Origin: Candidatus Atribacteria bacterium 4572_76
GTDB lineage: Bacteria > Atribacterota > Phoenicimicrobiia > Phoenicimicrobiales > Phoenicimicrobiaceae
Length of the DNA stretch: 15,175 nt
Direction of reading: 5' to 3'
Assembly: GCA_002084865.1 (NCBI GenBank)
Contig: NBMG01000024.1
Location: 1 to 15,175 of the forward strand
Each line of letters begins with the position of its first letter. Position 1 is the first letter of the stretch. The notes under the pieces are model-generated. The model made no database searches and had not been told where the DNA came from. It saw nothing but the letters and a program-made list of their open reading frames with translations. The translations under genes were made by a program, and so were the position numbers. Shown here piece by piece: positions 7,557 to 14,351 of the stretch.

Positions 7557-8686
7557 ATGGAAGGGGGGGTATTTTCTGAGGTAAGAATCGTAGGTTGGGG
7601 CGGAACCGATCAATCTATCGTAGAAGAATTAATTAATAAATTTGTGGTGCCTGAATTAGCTGACAAAGGAATCACAGCAGTTTATGAGCCAATTGTCGAT
7701 GATTTTCAGAAGAATTTGATTAATTCCCTATCTGCCGGCACAGCTGGAGATCTGTTTTATATGGATATCTTCTGGGCAGAATATATAATTAAAGCAGGCC
7801 AAGTGGAGCCCCTGGATAATTATTTGGCTAAATCAGAGGTATTGAATAAAGACGATATAATTCCTTCGCTTTTGGACGCATTTACCTTTGAAGGTAAAGT
7901 ATATGGTATTCCTAAAGACTTTAATTCCCTTGCCTTAGTCTACAATAAGGACCTTTTTGATATCGCTTATATACAATATCCTAATGAGAATGATACCTGG
8001 GATGATTTAGAAAATAAATTAGCAAAAGTTGTAGAAGCCTTTGATGGTGAAGTAACTGGTTTGGCATTGGCACCTGAATTTGCCAGATTTGGAGCATTTG
8101 CCTATGCTGCCGGTTGGGAACCCTTTGTAGATGGTAAAACTAATCTTATGGACCCGGCTTTTAAAGAAGCATTTAACTGGTATACCGGATTAAAGGAAAA
8201 AGGCTTAGGAGTTATGCCAGCTGATATTGGACAGGGTTGGGGCGGAGGTGCCCTTACTACTGAAAAAGTAGCTGCCGCCTTAGAAGGTGCCTGGATTCTT
8301 GGCTTCTTAAGAGATAATGCCCCTAACTTAAAATATGGCGCAACTTTATTACCTAAAAACCCCGGAACCGGCCAGCCAGGTAATTTCATTTATACTGTAG
8401 CCTGGGGTATAAATGCAAATTCTAAGAATAAAGATGCCGCATTTAAAGTAATGGAAGCATTAACCAGTCCTGCTGCTCAACAATGGATTTTAGAAAGAGG
8501 TTTGGCGATACCCAGTCGTAAGGCTTTAGCGGATAATCCTTATTTTGAAAAAGATACACCGGAAGCACAAGCCAATAAAATAGTTTTTCTTGGTGCATCT
8601 GCAGGGAATGTAAAACCATTTAAGTTTAAAGAATATGGCGGCAAATGGATGGAGCCCAGGAACAATTAGATGAGTTAATGAAGTAA
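7557..8686 (+). pseudogene. Sugar-binding protein (family 1) of the second ABC importer, truncated at both ends
   Basis: The open frame (7557-8669, 370 residues) is a MalE-like binding protein: EVRIVGWGGTDQSIVEELI at the front, then AGTAGDLFYMDIFWAEYI, GKVYGIPKDFNSLALVYNK, GAFAYAAGWEP, EGAWILGFLR and SPAAQQWILERGLAIPSR. It has no signal peptide: the mature-type N-terminus starts six residues after the ATG. The first codons (ATGGAAGGGGGGG) look like a former ribosome-binding site fused to the mature region. At the 3' end GKWMEP runs out of frame; the shifted frame from 8654 reads AQEQLDELMK and stops at 8684-8686, a normal C-terminus of such proteins. The piece that usually links them is missing. 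As encoded, the product would stay in the cytoplasm and be incomplete. It lies directly after lacI, and a terminator-like hairpin follows the restored stop. Confidence 0.85.
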
Positions 8687-8697
8687 TAGGTATAAAT

Positions 8698-8731
8698 AAA
8701 AAGGGGGAGAGGATTGTCTCTTCCCCTTTTT
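8698..8731 (+). terminator. Hairpin/terminator between the second binding-protein gene and its permeases
   Basis: AAAAAGGGGGAGAG (8698-8711) pairs with CTCTTCCCCTTTTT (8718-8731) around GATTGT; 14 bp with one G-U. The 3' arm ends in five T and is followed by ATTTCATTT. It begins 11 bases after the restored binding-protein stop, like the hairpin in the first importer. Probably a partial terminator that lowers permease expression. Confidence 0.8.
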
Positions 8732-8804
8732 ATTTCATTTGTTAATTATTTTAATTTTTATTAAAATTTAAATAATGTTAAAATAATAAATGGAGGTAAA
8801 AAGA

Positions 8805-9929
8805 ATGGAAAATAGATGGAGCTCCTTAAAAGAGAAAACAGCTCCTTATGTTCTTTTATCTCCTTTTTTATTTGGATTTATAATATTTTTTAGCTATGCT
8901 TTTATCAGGTCATTATATTTTAGTTTTACCGATTATGATCTTTTTTCCGTACCCAATTGGGTAGGTATAAATAATTATATAAATCTTTTTAAGGAACGTT
9001 TATTTACCACAGCCCTGAAAAATTCACTGACCTTTGCTATTATTGTTACTACCCTACAAACCATATTTGCATTACTTTTAGCAGTGGCTATGAATCAAAA
9101 GATAAAGGGAATTAGATTCTTTAGGACTGCTTATTATATGCCCAGCGTTACTTCCAGCATCGTTATTACTCTAATTTTTATGTGGATGTTTCAGAGAAGG
9201 GGGGTTATAAACTATCTTTTAACCCTACTTCGTCAGCATGGTTTAACAATAGGAGTGTTCCTAACCCTCTTAACGGGAATACAATTATTGTTGGTAGTTA
9301 CAGAAAAAATAAGGGGAAGACCGGTTGAATATCTTGAACCCAGTTATATTGTTATATCTATTATTTTTGCTTTCATTGTTACTTATGTACTTAAAGATTT
9401 CGGTATTATTAAACTTGCTGAAGTAAAGGCAGTCGACATCTTTTGGTTAAATACGAGGGAAAAAGTTCCTTCCTGGGCAGGTCCTCTGGCTTTTCCACGA
9501 CCTCTTGGTGCTATTATGATTTTAAATATCTGGACTACTGTTCCTACATTTATGATACTGTATTTAGCCGGGTTACAAGGTATTCCTAAGGTATTATATG
9601 AAGCTGCTGAGGTAGATGGAGCTAAAGGCTGGCAAAAATTCTGGTATATCACTATTCCACAACTCAAACATATAACTTTTTTAGTAGTTACCCTGGGATT
9701 AATCGGTACCTTGCAGATGTTTGATCAAGTTAAAATTATAGGCAGTCAAGCGCCTTTGGAATCTACCATAACTCTGGCTTATTATGTTTATGATAGCGCA
9801 TTTCCAGGAGCTTCTGCACCAAAAGTTGGTATGGCCAGCGCTGCGGCTGTTATATTGGCGCTCTTAACCCTAACCATAGTTTTGATTCAGAAAAAATTTT
9901 CCGGAGAAGGAAGAGATTTAAGAGATTAA
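8805..9929 (+). CDS. Sugar ABC transporter permease, MalF type, with an extra two-helix insertion
   Basis: A 374-residue inner-membrane subunit. I start at ATG 8805 because GGAGG (8792-8796) is 8 bases before it; the ATG at 8790 would place that Shine-Dalgarno inside the gene. Core family features are helix 1 at 15-38 (VLLSPFLFGFIIFF), RTAYYMPSVTSSIV, the ATPase-contact loop YEAAEVDGAKGWQKFWYITIP (265-285), and STITLAYYVYDSAF with MASAAAVIL near the end. Between INYLL (about 139) and NIWTTVPTFM (241), where ordinary members need about 30 residues, about 100 residues are found. They include two predicted membrane helices (about 148-166 and 180-197) and an aromatic loop IFWLNTREKVPSWAG. The frame is open throughout, so this looks like a genuine insertion. 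The downstream gene overlaps by one base. No dedicated ATPase lies nearby. Confidence 0.92.
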   Translation: MENRWSSLKEKTAPYVLLSPFLFGFIIFFSYAFIRSLYFSFTDYDLFSVPNWVGINNYINLFKERLFTTALKNSLTFAIIVTTLQTIFALLLAVAMNQKIKGIRFFRTAYYMPSVTSSIVITLIFMWMFQRRGVINYLLTLLRQHGLTIGVFLTLLTGIQLLLVVTEKIRGRPVEYLEPSYIVISIIFAFIVTYVLKDFGIIKLAEVKAVDIFWLNTREKVPSWAGPLAFPRPLGAIMILNIWTTVPTFMILYLAGLQGIPKVLYEAAEVDGAKGWQKFWYITIPQLKHITFLVVTLGLIGTLQMFDQVKIIGSQAPLESTITLAYYVYDSAFPGASAPKVGMASAAAVILALLTLTIVLIQKKFSGEGRDLRD

Positions 9930-11314
9930 TGAAAATCCAGCAAAATCATACTAGTGATATAAATCTGAAAATTAAACGTAGGCGTTGGACGAATGTGGGA
10001 GCAATCTATTTAATTTTGCTATTATTTTCTGTACTTTTTATGGGGACTTTTCTCTTTGGAGCGCTTTCGAGCTTAAAAGATGATCCCAGTAGTTGGCCAC
10101 CTACTCTAAAGACTGAACAATTATCACCAAAAAATTGGATAGGAGCTTATATACTTGCCCGGCAAGGTGGTGGCGGTGGTTTCTTTGGTGAATTAAAATC
10201 CGGCCATGAAGTCTCTTTCCAGGTTACTTATAAATATCCGATGGGAATTAAAATTGTACCTCCCCAGGTGATTGTTCCAAAAAGATTTAAAGGGTCCGGG
10301 AGAGCTGCCTTAGAATTAGATAGAGAATTTGTTGCTGATTTTGTAAAAATTATACCAGTCGAAGAGATTGGTCGCATTTCAGTAAGGGATGGAAACCAGG
10401 TTAGCTATAAGATAGACATAATAAATCCCAGCCAAAAAGATTTTGATGAATTACCGTTAGATCTATTGGTTCCCTATAAAGTTGATTTTTTATCAGCTAC
10501 TCTTTCTCCCAACAGGATAGAACGATTAGGAAGAGTGCAGAGCTGGAATAATTTAGTAAGCGGGGTTATCCCTTACATTTTTCATAACCATTTCAGAGTT
10601 TTTAACGAAAATTACAGTCGCACTACCGGGAGGCGCCTTTTTACCACCTGGATATTTAATTCCTTTTTTATATCCATTATTAAAGTGCTTACCACTCTAA
10701 TGTTTGCTTCGATGGCCGGATATGCTTTAGCCAGACTTAAATTTTATGGTAAAAATTACCTGTTTGTTTTAATACTTTTTTCTATGATGATTCCCGGACA
10801 GGTAACTTTTATTTCAAATTATCTGGTATTGCGGGATGGTATTTTTGGATTAACTAAATTGTTTGGTGGGGGAAGCCTTCTGAATACTTTTACCGGTTTA
10901 ATTATTTCAGGCTTAGTGGGTGCCAGTGCAGTTTTTATAATGAAACAATTTTTTGAAGGATTACCTAAAGAAATGGAAGAATCAGCCCGGATTGATGGTG
11001 CCAGTACCTATCAAATTTTTTCAAAAATAATGCTGCCACTGGCAAAACCTGCCTTGGGGGCTTTAACCATTTTGACCTTCCAGGGAGTGTGGAATGAATT
11101 TTTCTGGCCTTTGGTAATAATAACTTCACCAATGGACAAGTTTACTTTAACCATTGGTCTATTAAGCTTTAAGGATACTTATGCCTCAGGGACTTTTGAT
11201 TGGGGGCCAATCCTAGCCGGAGCAATTATTTCAGCTTTACCGATTATAATTCTCTTTATCGTTTTTCAACGTTATTTTGTAGAAGGAGCAAGTTTCAGCG
11301 GAATAAAGGGATAA
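9929..11314 (+). CDS. Sugar ABC transporter permease, MalG type, with a large extracytoplasmic domain
   Basis: A 461-residue permease, against roughly 275-300 for most MalG-type proteins. After a basic N-terminus (KIKRRRW) helix 1 spans about 23-46. Residues 50-236 form a large soluble domain, which should face the periplasm, with a glycine run (QGGGGGFFGELKSGHE), charged and beta-rich segments (SFQVTYKYPMGIKIVPPQVI) and IPVEEIGRISVRDG. The normal core then resumes: WIFNSFFISI, MAGYALARLKFYGK, the contact loop MEESARIDGASTYQIFSKIMLP (349-370), GVWNEFFWPL and a final helix. In E. coli MalF an analogous loop (P2) of similar size, at the equivalent point of the core fold, touches the binding protein. 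Here it sits in the MalG-type partner. The start ATG shares one base with the preceding stop, so coupling is likely. Confidence 0.92.
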   Translation: MKIQQNHTSDINLKIKRRRWTNVGAIYLILLLFSVLFMGTFLFGALSSLKDDPSSWPPTLKTEQLSPKNWIGAYILARQGGGGGFFGELKSGHEVSFQVTYKYPMGIKIVPPQVIVPKRFKGSGRAALELDREFVADFVKIIPVEEIGRISVRDGNQVSYKIDIINPSQKDFDELPLDLLVPYKVDFLSATLSPNRIERLGRVQSWNNLVSGVIPYIFHNHFRVFNENYSRTTGRRLFTTWIFNSFFISIIKVLTTLMFASMAGYALARLKFYGKNYLFVLILFSMMIPGQVTFISNYLVLRDGIFGLTKLFGGGSLLNTFTGLIISGLVGASAVFIMKQFFEGLPKEMEESARIDGASTYQIFSKIMLPLAKPALGALTILTFQGVWNEFFWPLVIITSPMDKFTLTIGLLSFKDTYASGTFDWGPILAGAIISALPIIILFIVFQRYFVEGASFSGIKG

Positions 11315-11340
11315 ATTTTTATACAAGATAGGAGTTGTTT

Positions 11341-13551
11341 ATGGTAATTAAATATAATATTGGGAAAAATGAATATCGAAATTGGATAGTAGGAGAAACT
11401 GATTTTCAACCGGAGTATTTAGGAAAATTTGAAACAATCTTCACTCTTGGCAATGGTTATATGGGAGTAAGAGCAGCAACAGAAGAAACTTACCAAGAAG
11501 AAACAAGAGGGTGTTATATCGCCGGGGTATTCGATAAATTTCCTGGAGAGGTTACAGAATTAGCTAATATTCCTGACTGGTTAAATATGGAATTAAAATT
11601 GGATGGTGAAAAATTTAATTTAAATGTTGGGAAGATTTTATCATATAGAAGGCAAATTAATATTAAAGATGGACAGCTTATAAGAAATATTGAATGGGAA
11701 AGTCCAAATGGCAAGAAAACGCGATTAACCTTTGAAAGATTTGTTTCTCTTAAAAATCTACATCTTACTGGACTAAAAGTAAAGATTATCCCCCTTAATT
11801 ATTCCGGAGATATTGAAATTTGTTCAGGAATTAATGGGCAGGTTACCAATAGCGGCGTGCAGCATTTTAAAGAAGGAAGATTACGATTTTCTTCTGAAGG
11901 GATTATCTCAATGACTTCCAGGACTCAGGAATCGGATATCGGTCTTGTTATTGCTGCAAAACACCGTTTCTATTTGAATGGTAAGATATTAGAAGTAAAA
12001 GAGGGGGTAGGAAGCCAACGAAGAAAAATATTTTTATCTTCCCGATATAAAATTAAACAGAATGAAGAATTCAGTTTAACCAAAATGGTTACCGTATATA
12101 CAACTCGTGATCCTGATTTTAAGGGAAAAGAAAAAGTTTCAGATAAAGAAATAGAAAAAGCAGCGATAGACAATTTAAGAAGATCTATAAAAATTGGTTA
12201 TGATGAGCTTTTTGAAGCTCACAAAAAAAGGTGGGATCAACTCTGGAAACAAATTGATATTGTTCTTGATGGACCAGATTTTGATCAATTAGCCATTCGT
12301 TTCTCACAATTTCATATCTATCAGATGACTCCTATTCATGATGAGAGGTTAAGTATTGCTGCAAAAGGACTTTCCGGCGAGGGCTACAAAGGCCATGTAT
12401 TCTGGGATATGGAAATCTTTATCCTTCCTTTTCTTATTTATACTTTTCCGGAGATTGCCAGAAGATTACTTTTTTATCGTTACCACTTTTTGGATGGAGC
12501 AAGAGGAAAAGCTAAGGAAAATGGTTTTGAGGGGGCTATGTATCCCTGGGAATGTGCCGACACAGGAGGCGAAGTTACTCCTAAATGGGGTGGGGTAGAT
12601 TTTAAAACAGGTAAACCTCAAAGGATATGGACAGGTGAATTAGAGCAACACATAACCTGTGATATAGTATACAGTATCTGGCATTATTTCCAGGCAACCC
12701 GTGATTACGATTTTATGTACAACTATGGTTTGGAAATTATGTTAGAAACCTCTCGTTTCTGGGCGAGCAGATTGGAGTATAACCCGGAAAAGGACCAATA
12801 TGAAATAAATGATGTTACCGGACCGGACGAATACAGTGAACATATAAATAATAATACCTTCACGAACTACATGGTAAAGTGGCAGCTTAATAAAACTATG
12901 CAATTTTCTGAATGGGTGAAGAGGAATCAATCAGAAGCATGGAAAAAGGTTACTTCTAAAATTAAACTTACTTCGAATGAATTGAGTGACTGGAAAGAAA
13001 AGGCAGATAAGATATATATTGGTATGGATAACGCTTCAGGTTTTATCCATCAGTATGAAGGTTTTACAGATAAGAGGGAAGTCGATCTTTTAAAATATAA
13101 AGGAAAAGTGGGAGCAATTACCCAGGATTATAACTGGGAAGAAATCACCCAGATGCAAGTGTTAAAACAATCAGATATTATTATGCTTCTATATCTTTTA
13201 GGTGATAATTTTTCCCAGGGAACCAAACGTCTTAACTGGGATTATTATGAGCCAAGGACTCTTCATGATTCTTCATTAAGTCAAAGTATACACGCTATTT
13301 TGGCTTTAGATATAGGTGATATCGAAAAAGGATATGAATATTTTGAAAGATCAATACGGATTGATTTAGGAGAAAATTTAAAAAGTTCCTGGGATGGACT
13401 TCATGCAGCCTCACTTGGCGGGAATTGGCAGGCGGTAGTAAATGGTTTTGGTGGGGTTCGAATTACAAATAAAGGTAGATTGAGAATCAACCCTCATCTA
13501 CCGGAAAAATGGAAAAGGGTGAAATTCAAAATTAAGTGGCAAAATGACTGA
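11341..13551 (+). CDS. GH65-family glycoside phosphorylase (kojibiose/trehalose/maltose phosphorylase type), C-terminus shortened
   Basis: Encodes 736 residues. It would split an alpha-glucobiose with phosphate, with inversion, into beta-glucose-1-phosphate and glucose in the cytoplasm. The N-terminal beta-sandwich (to about 260) contains ETIFTLGNGYMGVRA; the (alpha/alpha)6 barrel contains GYKGHVFWDMEIF (348-360), GAMYPWECADTGGE, ELEQHI and DVTGPDEYSEH with the general acid Glu497, then GGNWQAVVNGFGGVRI. The catalytic core is complete. The C-terminal domain stops at KFKIKWQND, where relatives of 760-790 residues continue for some 35-50 more. The end is fused onto the middle of a mutase gene, so a deletion probably removed it. 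I choose ATG 11341 with ATAGGAG 6 bases upstream; an in-frame TTG at 11335 overlaps that site. Substrate preference (kojibiose, trehalose, maltose, nigerose) cannot be read off. Activity after C-terminal loss is uncertain. Confidence 0.9.
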   Translation: MVIKYNIGKNEYRNWIVGETDFQPEYLGKFETIFTLGNGYMGVRAATEETYQEETRGCYIAGVFDKFPGEVTELANIPDWLNMELKLDGEKFNLNVGKILSYRRQINIKDGQLIRNIEWESPNGKKTRLTFERFVSLKNLHLTGLKVKIIPLNYSGDIEICSGINGQVTNSGVQHFKEGRLRFSSEGIISMTSRTQESDIGLVIAAKHRFYLNGKILEVKEGVGSQRRKIFLSSRYKIKQNEEFSLTKMVTVYTTRDPDFKGKEKVSDKEIEKAAIDNLRRSIKIGYDELFEAHKKRWDQLWKQIDIVLDGPDFDQLAIRFSQFHIYQMTPIHDERLSIAAKGLSGEGYKGHVFWDMEIFILPFLIYTFPEIARRLLFYRYHFLDGARGKAKENGFEGAMYPWECADTGGEVTPKWGGVDFKTGKPQRIWTGELEQHITCDIVYSIWHYFQATRDYDFMYNYGLEIMLETSRFWASRLEYNPEKDQYEINDVTGPDEYSEHINNNTFTNYMVKWQLNKTMQFSEWVKRNQSEAWKKVTSKIKLTSNELSDWKEKADKIYIGMDNASGFIHQYEGFTDKREVDLLKYKGKVGAITQDYNWEEITQMQVLKQSDIIMLLYLLGDNFSQGTKRLNWDYYEPRTLHDSSLSQSIHAILALDIGDIEKGYEYFERSIRIDLGENLKSSWDGLHAASLGGNWQAVVNGFGGVRITNKGRLRINPHLPEKWKRVKFKIKWQND

Positions 13552-13986
13552 ATATCATTACCAGGCATGGAAAAGATTGGCTGATGAAGAAGGAATTCCT
13601 TTTAACAGAGATGATAATGATAAACTCAGGGGTGTTTCTCGAGAAGAGGGATAAAAACAGCGATTGCTTCGGTTAGTAAGAATACGAGAACAGTCTTGCG
13701 AGGAACAGGAATAGAGAATCTATTTGATGTCATTGTAGATGGATATAGTGTAAAAAATACTAAACCCGCTCCGGATATATTCTTATTTACGGCGAAAGAA
13801 TTAGGAGTAAAGCCAGAAGATTGTGCGATAGTGGAAGATGCGGAAGCAGGAATTGAGGCTGCTTTGGTAGGTAATATGTTGTCTATTGGCATTGGTCCGG
13901 AGGAAAGAGTAGGAAAAGCCCGCTTTCATTTTGAAAAAATTGGAGATATTACAATAACTAAGTTATTAGAAATTATGAATTCTTAA
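13544..13986 (+). pseudogene. Beta-phosphoglucomutase (HAD family), two deletions
   Basis: Intact, this enzyme would convert beta-glucose-1-phosphate from the GH65 enzyme to glucose-6-phosphate. Two pieces remain in different frames. The first (13544-13654) reads TEYHYQAWKRLADEEGIPF and LRGVSREE, matching the start of the helical cap after the DxDG(V/I)xTDT motif. The second (from 13648) reads GIKTAIASVSKNTRTVL, KPAPDIFLFTAKELGV, DCAIVEDAEAGIEAA and GIGPEE, the core Rossmann half, to the TAA at 13984-13986. Missing are the N-terminal strand with both catalytic aspartates and about 55 residues of cap between GVSREE and GIKTA. About 148 of the usual 210-220 residues remain. The first piece overlaps the GH65 stop in ATGACTGA. 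A product could not catalyse the mutase reaction. The second piece has an ATG at 13696. Confidence 0.88.
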
Positions 13987-14139
13987 ATAAGTAAGTTAAA
14001 CTTATAAATATTTTTACCCCCTATCTTCCTTTTTTAGCTCATTTTTCTATCAGAAAATCCCGATGATTCAAATTAATTTTTCAGATGATAATTAATTTAT
14101 GTGAATTATTTGATTGCAACCCAAAAAATAAACAAAATG

Positions 14140-14217
14140 GTAAGGGGCACGATGTATCGTGCCCACAGGAGAAATTAGGTAATAGCATGGCGAGAGCACA
14201 GTTCATTGTGCCCTTAC
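14140..14217. repeat. Inverted pair of GTAAGGG palindromes (REPIN- or MITE-like), copies 2 and 3
   Basis: Left unit: GTAAG plus the perfect palindrome GGGCACGAT-GT-ATCGTGCCC (14145-14164). Right unit on the opposite strand: GTAAGGGCACAAT followed by ACTGTGC (complement of 14196-14217), an imperfect hairpin. The outer ends, 14140-14154 and 14204-14217, form a 14-15 base inverted repeat with one gap and one mismatch, so the whole 78 bp is a two-hairpin element. It shares the head and layout of the palindrome at 1651-1674. Whether it is mobilised, and by what, is not visible. Confidence 0.7.
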
Positions 14218-14244
14218 AACATAATTACAATAAAAAAGCCATAG

Positions 14245-14270
14245 TGTATTGTAAAATCATTTGCAATACA
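14245..14270. other. Stem-loop or dyad upstream of the PfkB promoter
   Basis: TGTATTGTAAA (14245-14255) pairs with TTTGCAATACA (14260-14270) around ATCA: 11 bp including one G-U. It lies about 27 bases upstream of the -35 region. It could be an activator or repressor site, or another repeat element. No T-tract follows, so it is unlikely to be a terminator for the + strand. Confidence 0.4.
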
Positions 14271-14296
14271 GCACATAAAATTTTTTATAAAAAAAT

Positions 14297-14325
14297 TTTT
14301 CAAAAGAGTTTTTTAGGAGTATAAT
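14297..14325 (+). promoter_or_regulatory. Promoter of the PfkB-family kinase gene
   Basis: Perfect TATAAT (14320-14325), 17-base spacer, TTTTCA (14297-14302; 4 of 6 matches to TTGACA). Upstream A- and T-tracts at 14277-14300 resemble an UP element. The start of transcription would fall about 20 bases before the ATG, so the kinase is probably transcribed separately from the disaccharide operon. Confidence 0.55.
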
Positions 14326-14351
14326 TATTTTATGCGAAAAAGAGGTAAACG

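Larger units (their letters stand above)
13987..14351. other. Gene-free region between the mutase remnant and the PfkB gene
   Basis: 365 bases without a credible gene. From 5' to 3' it holds a weak AT palindrome TAAGTT-A-AACTTA just after the mutase stop (possible weak terminator), an AT-rich stretch with nothing recognisable to about 14139, the inverted pair of GTAAGGG palindromes (14140-14217), a hairpin (14245-14270), an A/T-tract dyad (about 14277-14300) and a promoter. A 79-codon open frame at 14085-14324 runs through the repeats and has no ribosome-binding site or family features, so I do not call it. Confidence 0.7.

Noticed and set aside
8748..8767. AT-only hairpin upstream of the second permease pair
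   Set aside because: Eight A/T pairs in an A/T-rich gap are weak and likely chance.
8790..8804. ATG 8790 as start of the second MalF-type permease
   Set aside because: The GGAGG at 8792-8796 would fall inside the gene; it is ideally placed for ATG 8805.
11335..11340. TTG start for the GH65 gene, two codons upstream
   Set aside because: It would abut the ATAGGAG ribosome-binding site with no spacer; ATG 11341 has a spacing of 6 bases.
12356..12598. 80-codon frame on the + strand inside the GH65 gene
   Set aside because: Out-of-frame shadow of the conserved GH65 catalytic domain.
14085..14324. 79-codon open frame on the + strand
   Set aside because: It runs through the palindromic repeat pair and the hairpin, has no ribosome-binding site and shows no family features; its composition follows the repeats.
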